Assembly: GCF_900129655.1 (NCBI RefSeq)
Contig: NZ_FQWK01000004.1
Span: 124,001 to 188,000 of the forward strand
DNA length: 64,000 nucleotides
Source of the DNA: Bacteroides clarus YIT 12056
GTDB taxonomy: Bacteria > Bacteroidota > Bacteroidia > Bacteroidales > Bacteroidaceae
Reading direction: 5' to 3'
A program made the translations under genes and the position numbers. Below, piece after piece: positions 25,094 to 33,585 of the stretch. The notes under the pieces are model-generated. The model was not told the origin of the DNA, made no database searches, and was given only the letters and a program-made list of their open reading frames with translations. The stretch's first letter is position 1, and every line of letters starts with the position of its first letter.

Positions 25094-26675
25094 GATTTAT
25101 CTCTTTTTTAAGTTTATAGCCGTATGGAAGGTTGGTACTTGGATTTACTTTGTCAAATATATCCTCGCCAAATTCCCATGCTTCCTCATTTTTTAATAAC
25201 CTGCATAATGTATCCACATTGATGCTTTTATCCTGATAGGAGCATTCTTGTTCATTCCAGACATGGATGTAGGTTATATCGGTGTAATCCTCATACCATT
25301 CATCATCATATTCTGAATAGTGCCAGTTCTTCCGCTTGAACTCATTCTCCGCTTTCTCCATACATTCCTTGCAGCAATAATATTCCTCCGTCACTTTCGA
25401 ACACATGGCATCATCCAACAGGATATGTGTTCCACATTCGTCACAGCAGGCACAATCGTTTTCATGGTGGTATTCCTGTGCTGATTCTATCCATATAAAA
25501 TCATCCAGGTTCTCTGAATCCACCCAAATCTCTATTCCATTCCGGTAGCAACAGATTGTTTCTGAACAATGATACTGGTGGTAATCGTCCCATTCCCCGT
25601 CATCTTCATCATCGTCAGTGTCACCATATAAGTTCAGGTCTGTGGTGTCAAGGTTATATGAATAGTGTGAGTTCTCGTAGTTATAGGCTTTATTCAGGTT
25701 ATAACTATACCATTTGAAGGAATCCTGATAAGAAAGCGTGTCTTCCAGTTCCAGATCACAGTCAATCTCAAACTTCTTGTCGGATAATGAGTTCCCATGA
25801 ATATCTACAAATGCGTTAGCTTCATGACAGGATGCACCCACGATTTTATAACCGTCTATGTAATCACCTTGAATGAGTTTGTCAATCAGTAACCGTTTCA
25901 ATACATCATCACCTCCTGAGGAGTATTGCCTTTCAAGCAATCTCCATTTATTGCCATCCTGATCCGTAACGTCAGTAAAAAGAATGGATCTGGCTACAAT
26001 CAATCCTGTTTTGTCTGTTATGTAAGCCGCCTTGGCTTTTACCGAATCACGATAGAACGAAGTCCTGTTCTCATCCACCATGCATGAACCGAAATTCCCT
26101 TTACAACAGTTGCTGTCATAGATTTTCCAGAACTCCTTATTCACATGCAATTCCATATCAGGTGATTTCCCATGTGTATAAGTCCACCAGTTTTGAGTGA
26201 AAACGTCTCCCGAAATCCAGTTCACTACACTTGGAGAGAGCAGTTTTCCTATCTCTGTCTCAAGGATAAGCCCTCTCATGAATTTTCCGGCTCTTTTCTT
26301 GAAGACCCTGTTACGTTCAACATTTATATAGCGGACTGAACTTTTATCCAGATCCTCACATACACCCTTGCTTTCGTCAGTTTGATATTGGGAGGAGTAA
26401 TATGTCTTTCCTATCAGCTCCACCCTATAAGGTAGCTTTTCATCACCTTTTCCTGATTCAATGACAGCATCCATTACTTTTTTCTGTAGGTCAGCCATAT
26501 CATATATATGTAACAAGGCATAATCATCATGTTCCCTGCAATATCTGAGCAATGCAGGATTTTTCAGATGGCTCAGCAGTATCCTGTTCTTTCTTACCAC
26601 TGTACCATTCTCTCTTTTTTCAAGTCCGAAAAGGGCCTTGAATCCTTCGTAACCGTAAAAATCATAGTATAACAT
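25062..26675 (-). CDS. Large hypothetical protein with cysteine-rich zinc-binding region
   Basis: A 537-residue protein of unknown family. An N-terminal region ~250 residues long is mixed alpha/beta. A very acidic low-complexity stretch (DTDDDEDDGEW) follows near residue 360. Residues ~405-450 contain paired cysteines (CACCDECG, CCKECM), like a zinc-ribbon or LIM-type knot. It starts after a terminator hairpin, and its 3' end overlaps the peptidase-like gene, so both probably act together. Confidence 0.7.
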   Translation of the reverse strand: MLYYDFYGYEGFKALFGLEKRENGTVVRKNRILLSHLKNPALLRYCREHDDYALLHIYDMADLQKKVMDAVIESGKGDEKLPYRVELIGKTYYSSQYQTDESKGVCEDLDKSSVRYINVERNRVFKKRAGKFMRGLILETEIGKLLSPSVVNWISGDVFTQNWWTYTHGKSPDMELHVNKEFWKIYDSNCCKGNFGSCMVDENRTSFYRDSVKAKAAYITDKTGLIVARSILFTDVTDQDGNKWRLLERQYSSGGDDVLKRLLIDKLIQGDYIDGYKIVGASCHEANAFVDIHGNSLSDKKFEIDCDLELEDTLSYQDSFKWYSYNLNKAYNYENSHYSYNLDTTDLNLYGDTDDDEDDGEWDDYHQYHCSETICCYRNGIEIWVDSENLDDFIWIESAQEYHHENDCACCDECGTHILLDDAMCSKVTEEYYCCKECMEKAENEFKRKNWHYSEYDDEWYEDYTDITYIHVWNEQECSYQDKSINVDTLCRLLKNEEAWEFGEDIFDKVNPSTNLPYGYKLKKEINHEYTIIEEAV

Positions 26676-26704
26676 AATCTTCTGAATTTTAAATTGTCGG
26701 TAAA

Positions 26705-26747
26705 TAAAAAAGGAGGGATACTTCCTTTTTATCGGAAATATCCCTCC
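26705..26747 (-). terminator. Terminator after the 26782 gene
   Basis: On the minus strand GGAGGGATATTTCC pairs with GGAAGTATCCCTCC around an 8-base loop, followed by a T-run (A-tract 26705-26711). Confidence 0.8.
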
Positions 26748-26781
26748 TCAGAATATCAAATTTTGGTATGTTTCAACCTTT

Positions 26782-27063
26782 TCAGATGAATGGTATCGTA
26801 TCCTCTTCCAGAACTCCCGATTCCACTATCTTCTTACATATCTTATGGGAAGCCTTGTTCCTCAGGTCATATCCATAATCCTCGCTTCCCATGATTCTTA
26901 TTACTTCAACCATACTTCTGAATAAAGTCTGTTGCAGGGTCTTGTGGAATGTAGTGACTGCAATAGCGAACCTTCTCTCATTCCACCCATAATCGTTCAG
27001 GGCATGTTCAAGTTCTTTTGCAGCCTTGAATTCCCTGCTGTTTTCCAATTCTTGTCTTTCCAT
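26782..27063 (-). CDS. Hypothetical protein, 93 residues
   Basis: A helical protein (MERQELENSREFKAAKELEHALND...) ending in EEDTIPFI. It begins 12 bases after the 27076 gene stop and ends before a strong terminator. No family is recognised. Charged-helix content suggests a small adaptor or dimer. Confidence 0.65.
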   Translation of the reverse strand: MERQELENSREFKAAKELEHALNDYGWNERRFAIAVTTFHKTLQQTLFRSMVEVIRIMGSEDYGYDLRNKASHKICKKIVESGVLEEDTIPFI

Positions 27064-27075
27064 AATGTCTTTCTG

Positions 27076-27582
27076 CTATTTTTTTCCTTGTTTTCCTGTC
27101 TCTTCATTTATTGACGCATTGAGTAAGTTATACACCCGGGCAAACTTCCTTCTCTGCTCTGTATCGGTAATGGAGCTTACAAACTTGTGCATCACCACTT
27201 TCTTCCTGTCATCCCATATGATACGTGCTTTATCCACACCTTCCACAAACATGATATGGGGATATCTGCCCCATTGTTTTAAAGTACCGTCATTGATAAG
27301 CGTTTGAATTTCTTCGGGCATTGAACTTCTGTTGCGGTCAATACATCTTATTCTGCTTTCTTCCCGTTCAATCGCTGTCTGAGTCTTTTCAATCTCTTTC
27401 TGTATTTTGGAAAGGGTGTCATTCTGCCTGTCCCAACGCTTCATCGTTGAATATCCGTTTCTCTTGTCGTTAAGGGGTTGTCCGTTGGCACTCTTCACAT
27501 CGGAAAAGTACTCATTCAGTTTTCTATTAAATTTAGCCTGCTTCTTTTCCAGGGAGGCTTTAAGTATATCCAATCTGCTCAT
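27076..27582 (-). CDS. Hypothetical coiled-coil-containing protein, 168 residues
   Basis: Residues ~1-75 are strongly helical and charged (SLEKKQAKFNRKLNEYF, LSKIQKEIEKTQTAIEREESR), probably a short coiled coil. A compact C-terminal domain contains PHIMFVEGVDKARIIWDDRKKVVM. It shares a transcript with the 93-residue gene. Not recognised. Confidence 0.65.
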   Translation of the reverse strand: MSRLDILKASLEKKQAKFNRKLNEYFSDVKSANGQPLNDKRNGYSTMKRWDRQNDTLSKIQKEIEKTQTAIEREESRIRCIDRNRSSMPEEIQTLINDGTLKQWGRYPHIMFVEGVDKARIIWDDRKKVVMHKFVSSITDTEQRRKFARVYNLLNASINEETGKQGKK

Positions 27583-27607
27583 GTTATTTATTTTTAAAAG
27601 GGTTCAA

Positions 27608-27654
27608 CAAAAAAAGGGAGAAAGACCATGTTTGTTATTTCAGATCTTTCTCCC
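27608..27654 (-). terminator. Terminator after the DUF3871-like gene
   Basis: On the minus strand GGGAGAAAGA pairs with TCTTTCTCCC, loop 19 bases, then a T-run (A-tract 27608-27615). Confidence 0.8.
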
Positions 27655-27678
27655 TTGTGAGTTAATTTATTTTCCGGT

Positions 27679-28722
27679 CTAACTCAAAAACCAGCCATAA
27701 TTCTCCGTATCCTCACCGTTCAAGGCTTTCTGGATACCAACCGCAAAATCTGTGCAGTTCTGATTCCTCTCCAAGAATTTATCAATATAGGATTGTTTAG
27801 CCGCATCATTAAGAAGCTGCATCAAATCCCAGCACGATATGTTTTCTCTTCCACGTAACCCGAAATTAGGATTATCCACGTAGTTTTTGGTTGCCGCATT
27901 GATATTTGAGTCACCTAAAATCACCTTTGGCAGTTCTCTAAGTTGTGATACAGGCAAGACTTGGTACAATCTCAGTCTGCCTATAATCTGACAGAACTGT
28001 TCTTGTGAAATCTTTGTTCTTCCTAAGTTCTCAAGTAGTCTCAAATTGTGTTCCGGGTTGAAGTCCTGGAATAACCGTAGCGCCGAATTGTAAATATCAG
28101 TGTCACTCATCACTTCCAGCCGTCCGGTCAGTCCGTCATTGGTCAGCATTAGATTTGAACATACACGCACACGCCAACCTATGAATATCTTGAATTTCTC
28201 AGGTGATTTTCGGTTGTATAGATTCTCCTCGTTTAAACTACGTACCCCACCTATGCAAAGATGTACTTCCTCTCCGTTCATCATTCTGCTCATTGTTCTG
28301 ATATGAAAGCAGAAAGCCATACGTTGATAATAGATGGTCTCGTCCTCAGGTTTAAGCTCCTCTTTCCTTTTGGTCAATGCACTTGGCACTCTGCCCAGGA
28401 TTTTATGTGAAACTCTGATCTCTGTGTTTCCAAGGTTCTCACCTGTAAAATAGCTCCTTGCAGCATCCTCGATCCGGTGTATGAATGTCTGGTGGCTGAT
28501 TGTTAGCTGGTTGTCACTGAAGCTGGGTACGATACAGTTCCTTTCAAGTTCTTCAAGCGTAATACCCGAAGTGTTACTCTCAATAAAATTGGGATGCTCC
28601 TCCTGTTCCTCTTCCGATACGATTACTGCGTCTTCGATAAATTCAGGTTTAAGCATACCCATTCCGTCCATCATTCCGATTGTTCCTGGAATGACAGTAA
28701 GTTCATTAGTCATTGTTTCCAT
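27679..28722 (-). CDS. DUF3871-like protein
   Basis: A 347-residue protein resembling DUF3871 proteins of Bacteroides mobile elements as I remember them. Landmarks are LTISHQTFIHRIEDAARSYF, RVPSALTKRKEEL, YYQRMAFCFHI, the SNLMLTNDGL segment and NFGLRGRENISCWDLMQLLNDAAKQSYID near the end. This last block resembles the anti-restriction/DUF932 type, but I am not certain. No catalytic residues are evident. It is flanked by terminators at both ends, so it is transcribed alone. Confidence 0.6.
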   Translation of the reverse strand: METMTNELTVIPGTIGMMDGMGMLKPEFIEDAVIVSEEEQEEHPNFIESNTSGITLEELERNCIVPSFSDNQLTISHQTFIHRIEDAARSYFTGENLGNTEIRVSHKILGRVPSALTKRKEELKPEDETIYYQRMAFCFHIRTMSRMMNGEEVHLCIGGVRSLNEENLYNRKSPEKFKIFIGWRVRVCSNLMLTNDGLTGRLEVMSDTDIYNSALRLFQDFNPEHNLRLLENLGRTKISQEQFCQIIGRLRLYQVLPVSQLRELPKVILGDSNINAATKNYVDNPNFGLRGRENISCWDLMQLLNDAAKQSYIDKFLERNQNCTDFAVGIQKALNGEDTENYGWFLS

Positions 28723-28760
28723 ACTCTTGTTATTTTTTAGTCGGTTAATAAAATGCGATG

Positions 28761-28817
28761 AAAAAACAAAAAGCCAAGAGGTGTTATTTCTTTGCTTTTA
28801 TGAATATACCTCTTAGC
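28761..28817 (-). terminator. Terminator overlapping a 36-codon frame
   Basis: On the minus strand GCTAAGAGGT pairs with ACCTCTTGGC across a 25-base loop, followed by TTTTTG and more T. The 5' arm is part of the small frame 28784-28894. Confidence 0.7.
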
Positions 28818-28894
28818 TTCTTTATCCCTTTGAGTATTGAAGTTGCTACCTCCAATACCGTTATTATTACGTCTGCTTTCTTGTCATAATCCAT
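28784..28894 (-). CDS. Possible 36-residue amphipathic/membrane peptide
   Basis: ATG at 28894-28892 opens MDYDKKADVIITVLEVATSI followed by a lysine-rich tail ending KAKK. The hydrophobic centre with a basic tail resembles small membrane-active peptides. Its stop lies inside the terminator hairpin loop, which is compact but possible. It follows a similar 54-residue gene by 15 bases. Expression is uncertain. Confidence 0.4.
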   Translation of the reverse strand: MDYDKKADVIITVLEVATSILKGIKKLRGIFIKAKK

Positions 28895-28909
28895 TCATCA
28901 GACGTACTA

Positions 28910-29074
28910 TCAGTTTTCAGTCGCAGCATCAACGGCCTTGACTTCACCCGTGGCAATCTTCTTTTTCCCGAATTTGCCACTATACTTCTCCGCAAGCTCG
29001 ATTACTACGGAACCTGCCACGATAATCTCGGCCACATAAGCTGCGACCTTCAATCCTTTAATTAAATTTCCCAT
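28910..29074 (-). CDS. Small membrane protein, 54 residues
   Basis: Starting at MGNLIKGLKV it has one hydrophobic helix (AAYVAEIIVAGSVVIELAE) and a basic linker GKFGKKK. The longer frame would begin at 29161 but starts without features. Together with the 36-residue peptide it could form a small holin- or toxin-like pair; this is speculative. Confidence 0.5.
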   Translation of the reverse strand: MGNLIKGLKVAAYVAEIIVAGSVVIELAEKYSGKFGKKKIATGEVKAVDAATEN

Positions 29075-29719
29075 GTCTCTTAGTTGTTTTAAATTGTTAG
29101 TTATTATTTCTATTCTCTTATATACATATTTCTCATATATAAGGCTTTGAGGGGAAATCAAGGAAGGGGAGAAGAAAAAAATAAACCAATCTTTCGACTG
29201 GTTGTGATAGTTGAACCGTTATAAATAGCTCCTCGCATTTACTTGGCCTATCATGCGGCATACATTCTTTCGTGGGGAACTTTATGTCTTGTCCACATAC
29301 TGAAATTGCTACGCATCATCGAATCGCCATCTTATCCATCGTCTGAAAATAAGCGTGACCCAGTAATTGTTTTTATCATTAATGCTTGAAGCTACGCACC
29401 TTATCTTAATGGTGCTGTATTATACTCCAAGCTATTTCATCATATATAAGAGTTTGAGGGGATTTGAAAAGAAAATTTGCTTAATGATTTCATATGCTAT
29501 ATTTTCGTTGGTATAGATAATCTTCTTATAACTATATTTATCGAAGCACATGCATTATTATTCTGTAACGACTAATGGTTACTGTTTTAATAAAAGAAAA
29601 AGCTGCAATAATCAATTAAGAAGAGTTATGGGTTAGTATTGAATAAAATAAATATCAACTATTGAATCTATGCAATAGATATTGCCTATATTTGCATGCA
29701 TACTTTAAAATAACAAGTT
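29075..29719. other. Non-coding region with a 22-bp direct repeat
   Basis: No gene is seen. A 22-bp sequence CATATATAAG-nn-TTTGAGGGGA occurs at 29134-29155 and 29441-29462 with few differences, bracketing about 285 bp of no clear coding content. The right part holds the promoter for the helicase gene. Confidence 0.5.
29687..29694 (+). promoter_or_regulatory. Predicted -7 box of the helicase-DUF2290 operon
   Basis: TATATTTG lies 26 bases before the helicase start at 29720. A TTG at 29662-29664 is 22 bases upstream, slightly long for the consensus spacing. Confidence 0.5.
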
Positions 29720-31786
29720 ATGAATATAATAGCGGATGAAATTAAACTAAAACAAGATGTTGTAACATATCGAGTTTGTGAGAAACTAAAAGAATTTACT
29801 TTAGATAGCTCTGCTGTACTTTATTATAATTTCCCATTATATCGTGGAGAATTGCCGGAAGATTTAATACAAGCGCAATTATTGTTGGCGTCTCCACAAT
29901 ATGGTATCTTGTATTTTAAATGCTTAGAATCAAATAGATATTTAACAAAAGAAGAAGAAATTTATTTGGATGATTTAGATGTTAGTATTATTAATCGTTT
30001 AAACAAACGTAGTGAATTAAGAAAAGGACGTAGAGAACTAAAATTTAATGTTACCCTCCTGATTATCTCAGAAAAAGATGAAATAATTGATGATAGAAAA
30101 TATGTTTCTTTACCTTGTTTGAAAAAAGCTATAGAAGCAAATAAAGATGCAGCATTAACCGATGAGGAATTTAATATTTTATTGAGTTGCATTGATGGAA
30201 CCTCACGTTTAACTACCAAAAAAGAACGTAAAATTTCCCTTGATAATGAATCAAAGTTGAAAGCAGATGTACTTAATAGAATTCAAAATAAGGAGGCTGC
30301 TTTTGATTTAGAGCAAAAAAAAGTCGCTTTAGTAACCATTGATGGGCCTCAAAGAATAAGAGGGTTGGCAGGGTCAGGAAAAACAATAATATTAACGATG
30401 AAAGCTGCCTTATATCATATGGCTCATCCTAATGAGGATATCTTATATACATATTACACAAAATCTCTATTTGGTTTAATAAAGAATTTGATAGAACGTT
30501 TTTATCGTGATTTTGCAGATAATAGAGAACCCAATTGGAAGAAGATTCATATACTTCATGGTTGGGGAGGTGTTGAGCTAGGAGGAGTATATTCAACTGC
30601 ATGTATGGAAAATGGTATTGAGCCTATTACATACAATATCGCTAGGCAGTTCTCTTCAAATCCATTTGATTATGTTTGCAAATCCATTTTGGGAACTGGT
30701 AAGATAGCTCCCAAATATGATTTAACCTTGATTGATGAAGGACAGGATTTTCCTGATCATTTTTATCAATTATGTTATGCTCTTTCAAAGGAAAAAAGAA
30801 TTGTTTGGGCATATGACGATTTTCAAAACATATTTGATATAAATTTGCAAGATGAGAAAAACACCTTTGGAAAAGATCAAAAAGGGGATTATTTAGTTGA
30901 CTTTTCTAAAAACAATAACCCTCTTCAAGATATTGTGTTACATACATGCTATAGAAACCCAAGAACAGCATTGATTGCTGCTTTTTCTTTAGGGCTAGGC
31001 ATCTACAATTCAAAAGTTTTACAACGTTTAGAGGATAATAATCATTGGGAATTATTAGGATTTAAAGTTGAGTCAGGTCACTCGGATGTTGGCGATCAAA
31101 TGGTAATATCTCGTCCTATAGAGCATACACCTAATATAATGAATCAAGAATTAGGAATATATACTATAAAAGTAAGCTCTTTCAGTGATTATGCTTCAGA
31201 GTGTAAATTTGTAACGCAATGTATAACACAAGATATTCAAGATGAAAAATTGAGGCCTGACGATATTTGTGTTATTTGTCTTGATAATCGGAACATTAAT
31301 GCTTATTATAGTCTATTGTCTAGAATGCTAATAAGAAATGGAATATCTACATTCAACCTTGTTGATGCTCCAAATGCTAATAAGCACTTTTTTTATGAAA
31401 ATAACGTCACTTTATCCACTATAAATAAAGCAAAAGGTAATGAGGCTGGAATGGTTTATATTATAGGTGCTGATACTGTTTTTATAAATCGAGATAATGT
31501 TATATTGAGAAATAAACTATTCACTGCTATTACACGAACTAAGGGGTGGGTGACAATAACCGGAGGAGAAAAAATAAAATACTGCCTTGAAGAACTGAAC
31601 AAATTAGAAGAAAATGATTTCAAATTAGTTTTTACTCAACCAAGTAAAGAAACTACCAAGACCATTGAAAGCGGAAGTAAGGTTCAACAAAATTTGCTAT
31701 TAGATGTGCAGTCTAAAATAGATATTCTTGTTAATAGTGGGTTGAGTGTCGAGGATATTATGCAATTTATTCAAAGAAAAAAATGA
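29720..31786 (+). CDS. UvrD/Rep-like superfamily 1 helicase, defence-associated
   Basis: A 688-residue protein. The N-terminal ~200 residues are not helicase-like and may hold a nuclease-related (NERD-like) or sensing domain. The P-loop is GLAGSGKT at about 214-221, and Walker B LTLIDEGQDFPD is at about 335-346. The C-terminal motifs LSTINKAKGNEAGMVYIIGAD and LFTAITRTKGW are motifs V and VI of UvrD-type helicases. The gene is AT-rich, and its stop overlaps the start of a DUF2290-like gene by four bases. Helicase plus DUF2290 pairs have been described as anti-phage modules, as far as I recall, so a defence role is likely. Confidence 0.85.
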   Translation: MNIIADEIKLKQDVVTYRVCEKLKEFTLDSSAVLYYNFPLYRGELPEDLIQAQLLLASPQYGILYFKCLESNRYLTKEEEIYLDDLDVSIINRLNKRSELRKGRRELKFNVTLLIISEKDEIIDDRKYVSLPCLKKAIEANKDAALTDEEFNILLSCIDGTSRLTTKKERKISLDNESKLKADVLNRIQNKEAAFDLEQKKVALVTIDGPQRIRGLAGSGKTIILTMKAALYHMAHPNEDILYTYYTKSLFGLIKNLIERFYRDFADNREPNWKKIHILHGWGGVELGGVYSTACMENGIEPITYNIARQFSSNPFDYVCKSILGTGKIAPKYDLTLIDEGQDFPDHFYQLCYALSKEKRIVWAYDDFQNIFDINLQDEKNTFGKDQKGDYLVDFSKNNNPLQDIVLHTCYRNPRTALIAAFSLGLGIYNSKVLQRLEDNNHWELLGFKVESGHSDVGDQMVISRPIEHTPNIMNQELGIYTIKVSSFSDYASECKFVTQCITQDIQDEKLRPDDICVICLDNRNINAYYSLLSRMLIRNGISTFNLVDAPNANKHFFYENNVTLSTINKAKGNEAGMVYIIGADTVFINRDNVILRNKLFTAITRTKGWVTITGGEKIKYCLEELNKLEENDFKLVFTQPSKETTKTIESGSKVQQNLLLDVQSKIDILVNSGLSVEDIMQFIQRKK

Positions 31787-32481
31787 ACGAGGCTACTTTT
31801 AATATATCAATTAAAGATGCTGCGCTTATTTTGAAAAAAATGAAATTCTTAAAACGTAGGAAGGAAATTGGAATAGGCGCATACTCTTCTACATCATTAG
31901 ATATTGCAAAATTAGGTGATTTAAAGAAAATTCATCAAACAGCAATAGACAATAATGATTATGAGCTATTGTTAGATGATGATTCTATTTTTCAATTTAG
32001 TAAGGAGGGAGATAAGCTCCGTTATGCTTTTATTCAATCGCAATCAACTTATTTTTCCTTTACGGATTTCCTATTAGAATTATTCGATGAGGAAGATATT
32101 CCTACTGACGAACAAGTGTTGGAGGAGATGAAAGTAGATTATGCAGAAGACTATGAACAAAGGAGAGATGAGCAAAAAATAAATGTAGGAGCTATGTATA
32201 TTCGATATGATGTAGACCGTAAAGGTTATAGGCCTAATTTACATTCATACGCGCATATTCACATAGGGTTAAATAATACTTTTCGATTACCTAGTGCTAT
32301 TATATTAACTCCATTGTCTTTTGTTTTGTTTGTTATTAAGCATGTTTATATTGCACGCTGGGAAATTGCTATAAATGAAAGTATTATAGACGAACATATA
32401 TTTCAGTTCAAGAAAATGTGTAAGAATATCCCTGAAGAGTTATGGCAAATGAGTGAACAAAGAGAATTGTACGTTATATAA
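31783..32481 (+). CDS. DUF2290-like protein
   Basis: A 232-residue protein resembling DUF2290. The core MYIRYDVDRKGYRPNLHSYAHIHIGLNNTFRLPSAIILTPLSFVLFVI carries the H-x6-H-x-H-type pattern and RxPxxxxLTPxxF block I associate with that family. Residues ~90-130 are acidic. It starts four bases before the helicase stop, so the two are translationally coupled. The conserved histidines could bind metal. The assignment rests on memory of the family and on the helicase partner. Confidence 0.7.
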   Translation: MNEATFNISIKDAALILKKMKFLKRRKEIGIGAYSSTSLDIAKLGDLKKIHQTAIDNNDYELLLDDDSIFQFSKEGDKLRYAFIQSQSTYFSFTDFLLELFDEEDIPTDEQVLEEMKVDYAEDYEQRRDEQKINVGAMYIRYDVDRKGYRPNLHSYAHIHIGLNNTFRLPSAIILTPLSFVLFVIKHVYIARWEIAINESIIDEHIFQFKKMCKNIPEELWQMSEQRELYVI

Positions 32482-32603
32482 TATCTTACACAGTAAATGT
32501 GTAATTTTAACATGGACTTATAAAATAGGATTATTAATTCAATTGGTACTTATATTCTTAATTGATATTTCTTTAGCTTTACATTCTGAAAATTATCTCA
32601 CTC

Positions 32604-32635
32604 TTTGGTATTTCAAGGTGTTTTTATTACCTTTG
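32604..32635 (+). promoter_or_regulatory. Predicted promoter of the Rpn-type gene
   Basis: TTTG at 32604-32607, 20 bases, then TACCTTTG at 32628-32635: an excellent Bacteroides promoter match, 24 bases before the start at 32660. Confidence 0.65.
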
Positions 32636-32659
32636 TAGTAACCAATATATTAGACAATT

Positions 32660-33526
32660 ATGAATAGCAACAATAAGAATCAGATAATCCGTTTTGACTG
32701 GGCGATGAAACGTCTGCTCAGGAACAAGGCAAACTTCAGTGTCCTTGAAGGTCTGCTCACTACGTTATTGGGTGAGAAGATTATTATCCAGCGACTCCTA
32801 GAAAGTGAAAGCAATCAGGAGGATGAGTATGACAAGTATAACCGTGTCGATATGCTTGCCGAGAACTCCAAGGGTGAGCTGGTACTGATAGAGGTGCAGA
32901 ACAATAATGAGTATGCCTATTTCCAGCGTATGTTGTTCGGTACTTCCAAATTAGTAACTGAGTATATCAATAGGGGAGAAAGCTATGACAAGGTGCGTAA
33001 AGTCTATAGCGTCAATATAGTCTACTTCTCTCTGGGACATGGAACTGATTTTGTTTATCATGGAAAGACGGAATTCAGAGGTATCCACACCAACGATCTC
33101 CTTGAACTCACTCCATTTCAGAAGCAAACATTCAAGGTGGATACGGTAAGTCAGCTATATCCTGAATATTATATCTTGAAAGTAAACGGTTTCAATCAGG
33201 TAGCGAAAAGTCCCTTGGAAGAATGGATTTATTATCTTAACACTGGAGAGATACCTTCCACTGCCACAGCTCCCGGTCTTGAAGAGGCTCGTGAAAGGCT
33301 GAAACTGGATAGTATGACCAAGGATGAGCTTGCTGCCTATTACCGCCACTTGGATAATATTGTAATCCTTCGTGATAATATCAATACCGAGCGTGAAGAA
33401 GGAAGAGCAGAAGGAGAGAAGAGGAAAGCCATAGAAGTAGCCCGTTATTTAAAATCATCTGGAACTTCAATAGAGTTGATTATCGGAGCAACCGGATTGA
33501 CCAAAGAAGAGATCGAAAGACTATAA
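32660..33526 (+). CDS. PD-(D/E)XK nuclease family transposase/Rpn-type protein
   Basis: A 288-residue member of the Rpn/PDDEXK_2 group. The start QIIRFDWAMKRLL is typical, and the nuclease core shows NRVDMLAENSKGELVLIEVQNNNEYAYFQRML, with D and E-x-Q as metal ligands around residues 55-75. The C-terminal tail (REEGRAEGEKRKAIEVARYLKSSG...) is the usual basic helical end. Family members promote recombination or act as DNases; no inverted repeats or target duplication are visible. It has its own promoter and terminator, indicating an independent cargo gene. Confidence 0.85.
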   Translation: MNSNNKNQIIRFDWAMKRLLRNKANFSVLEGLLTTLLGEKIIIQRLLESESNQEDEYDKYNRVDMLAENSKGELVLIEVQNNNEYAYFQRMLFGTSKLVTEYINRGESYDKVRKVYSVNIVYFSLGHGTDFVYHGKTEFRGIHTNDLLELTPFQKQTFKVDTVSQLYPEYYILKVNGFNQVAKSPLEEWIYYLNTGEIPSTATAPGLEEARERLKLDSMTKDELAAYYRHLDNIVILRDNINTEREEGRAEGEKRKAIEVARYLKSSGTSIELIIGATGLTKEEIERL

Positions 33527-33537
33527 TAACTCAGCTC

Positions 33538-33572
33538 AGGAGGAATATGTAAAAATATTCCTCCTTTTATTT
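33538..33572. terminator. Bidirectional terminator between 33526 and 33586
   Basis: AGGAGGAATAT and ATATTCCTCCT form an 11-bp stem with a 6-base loop, followed by T-rich sequence, between convergent genes. Confidence 0.8.
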
Positions 33573-33585
33573 TATTGAAGAGAAA

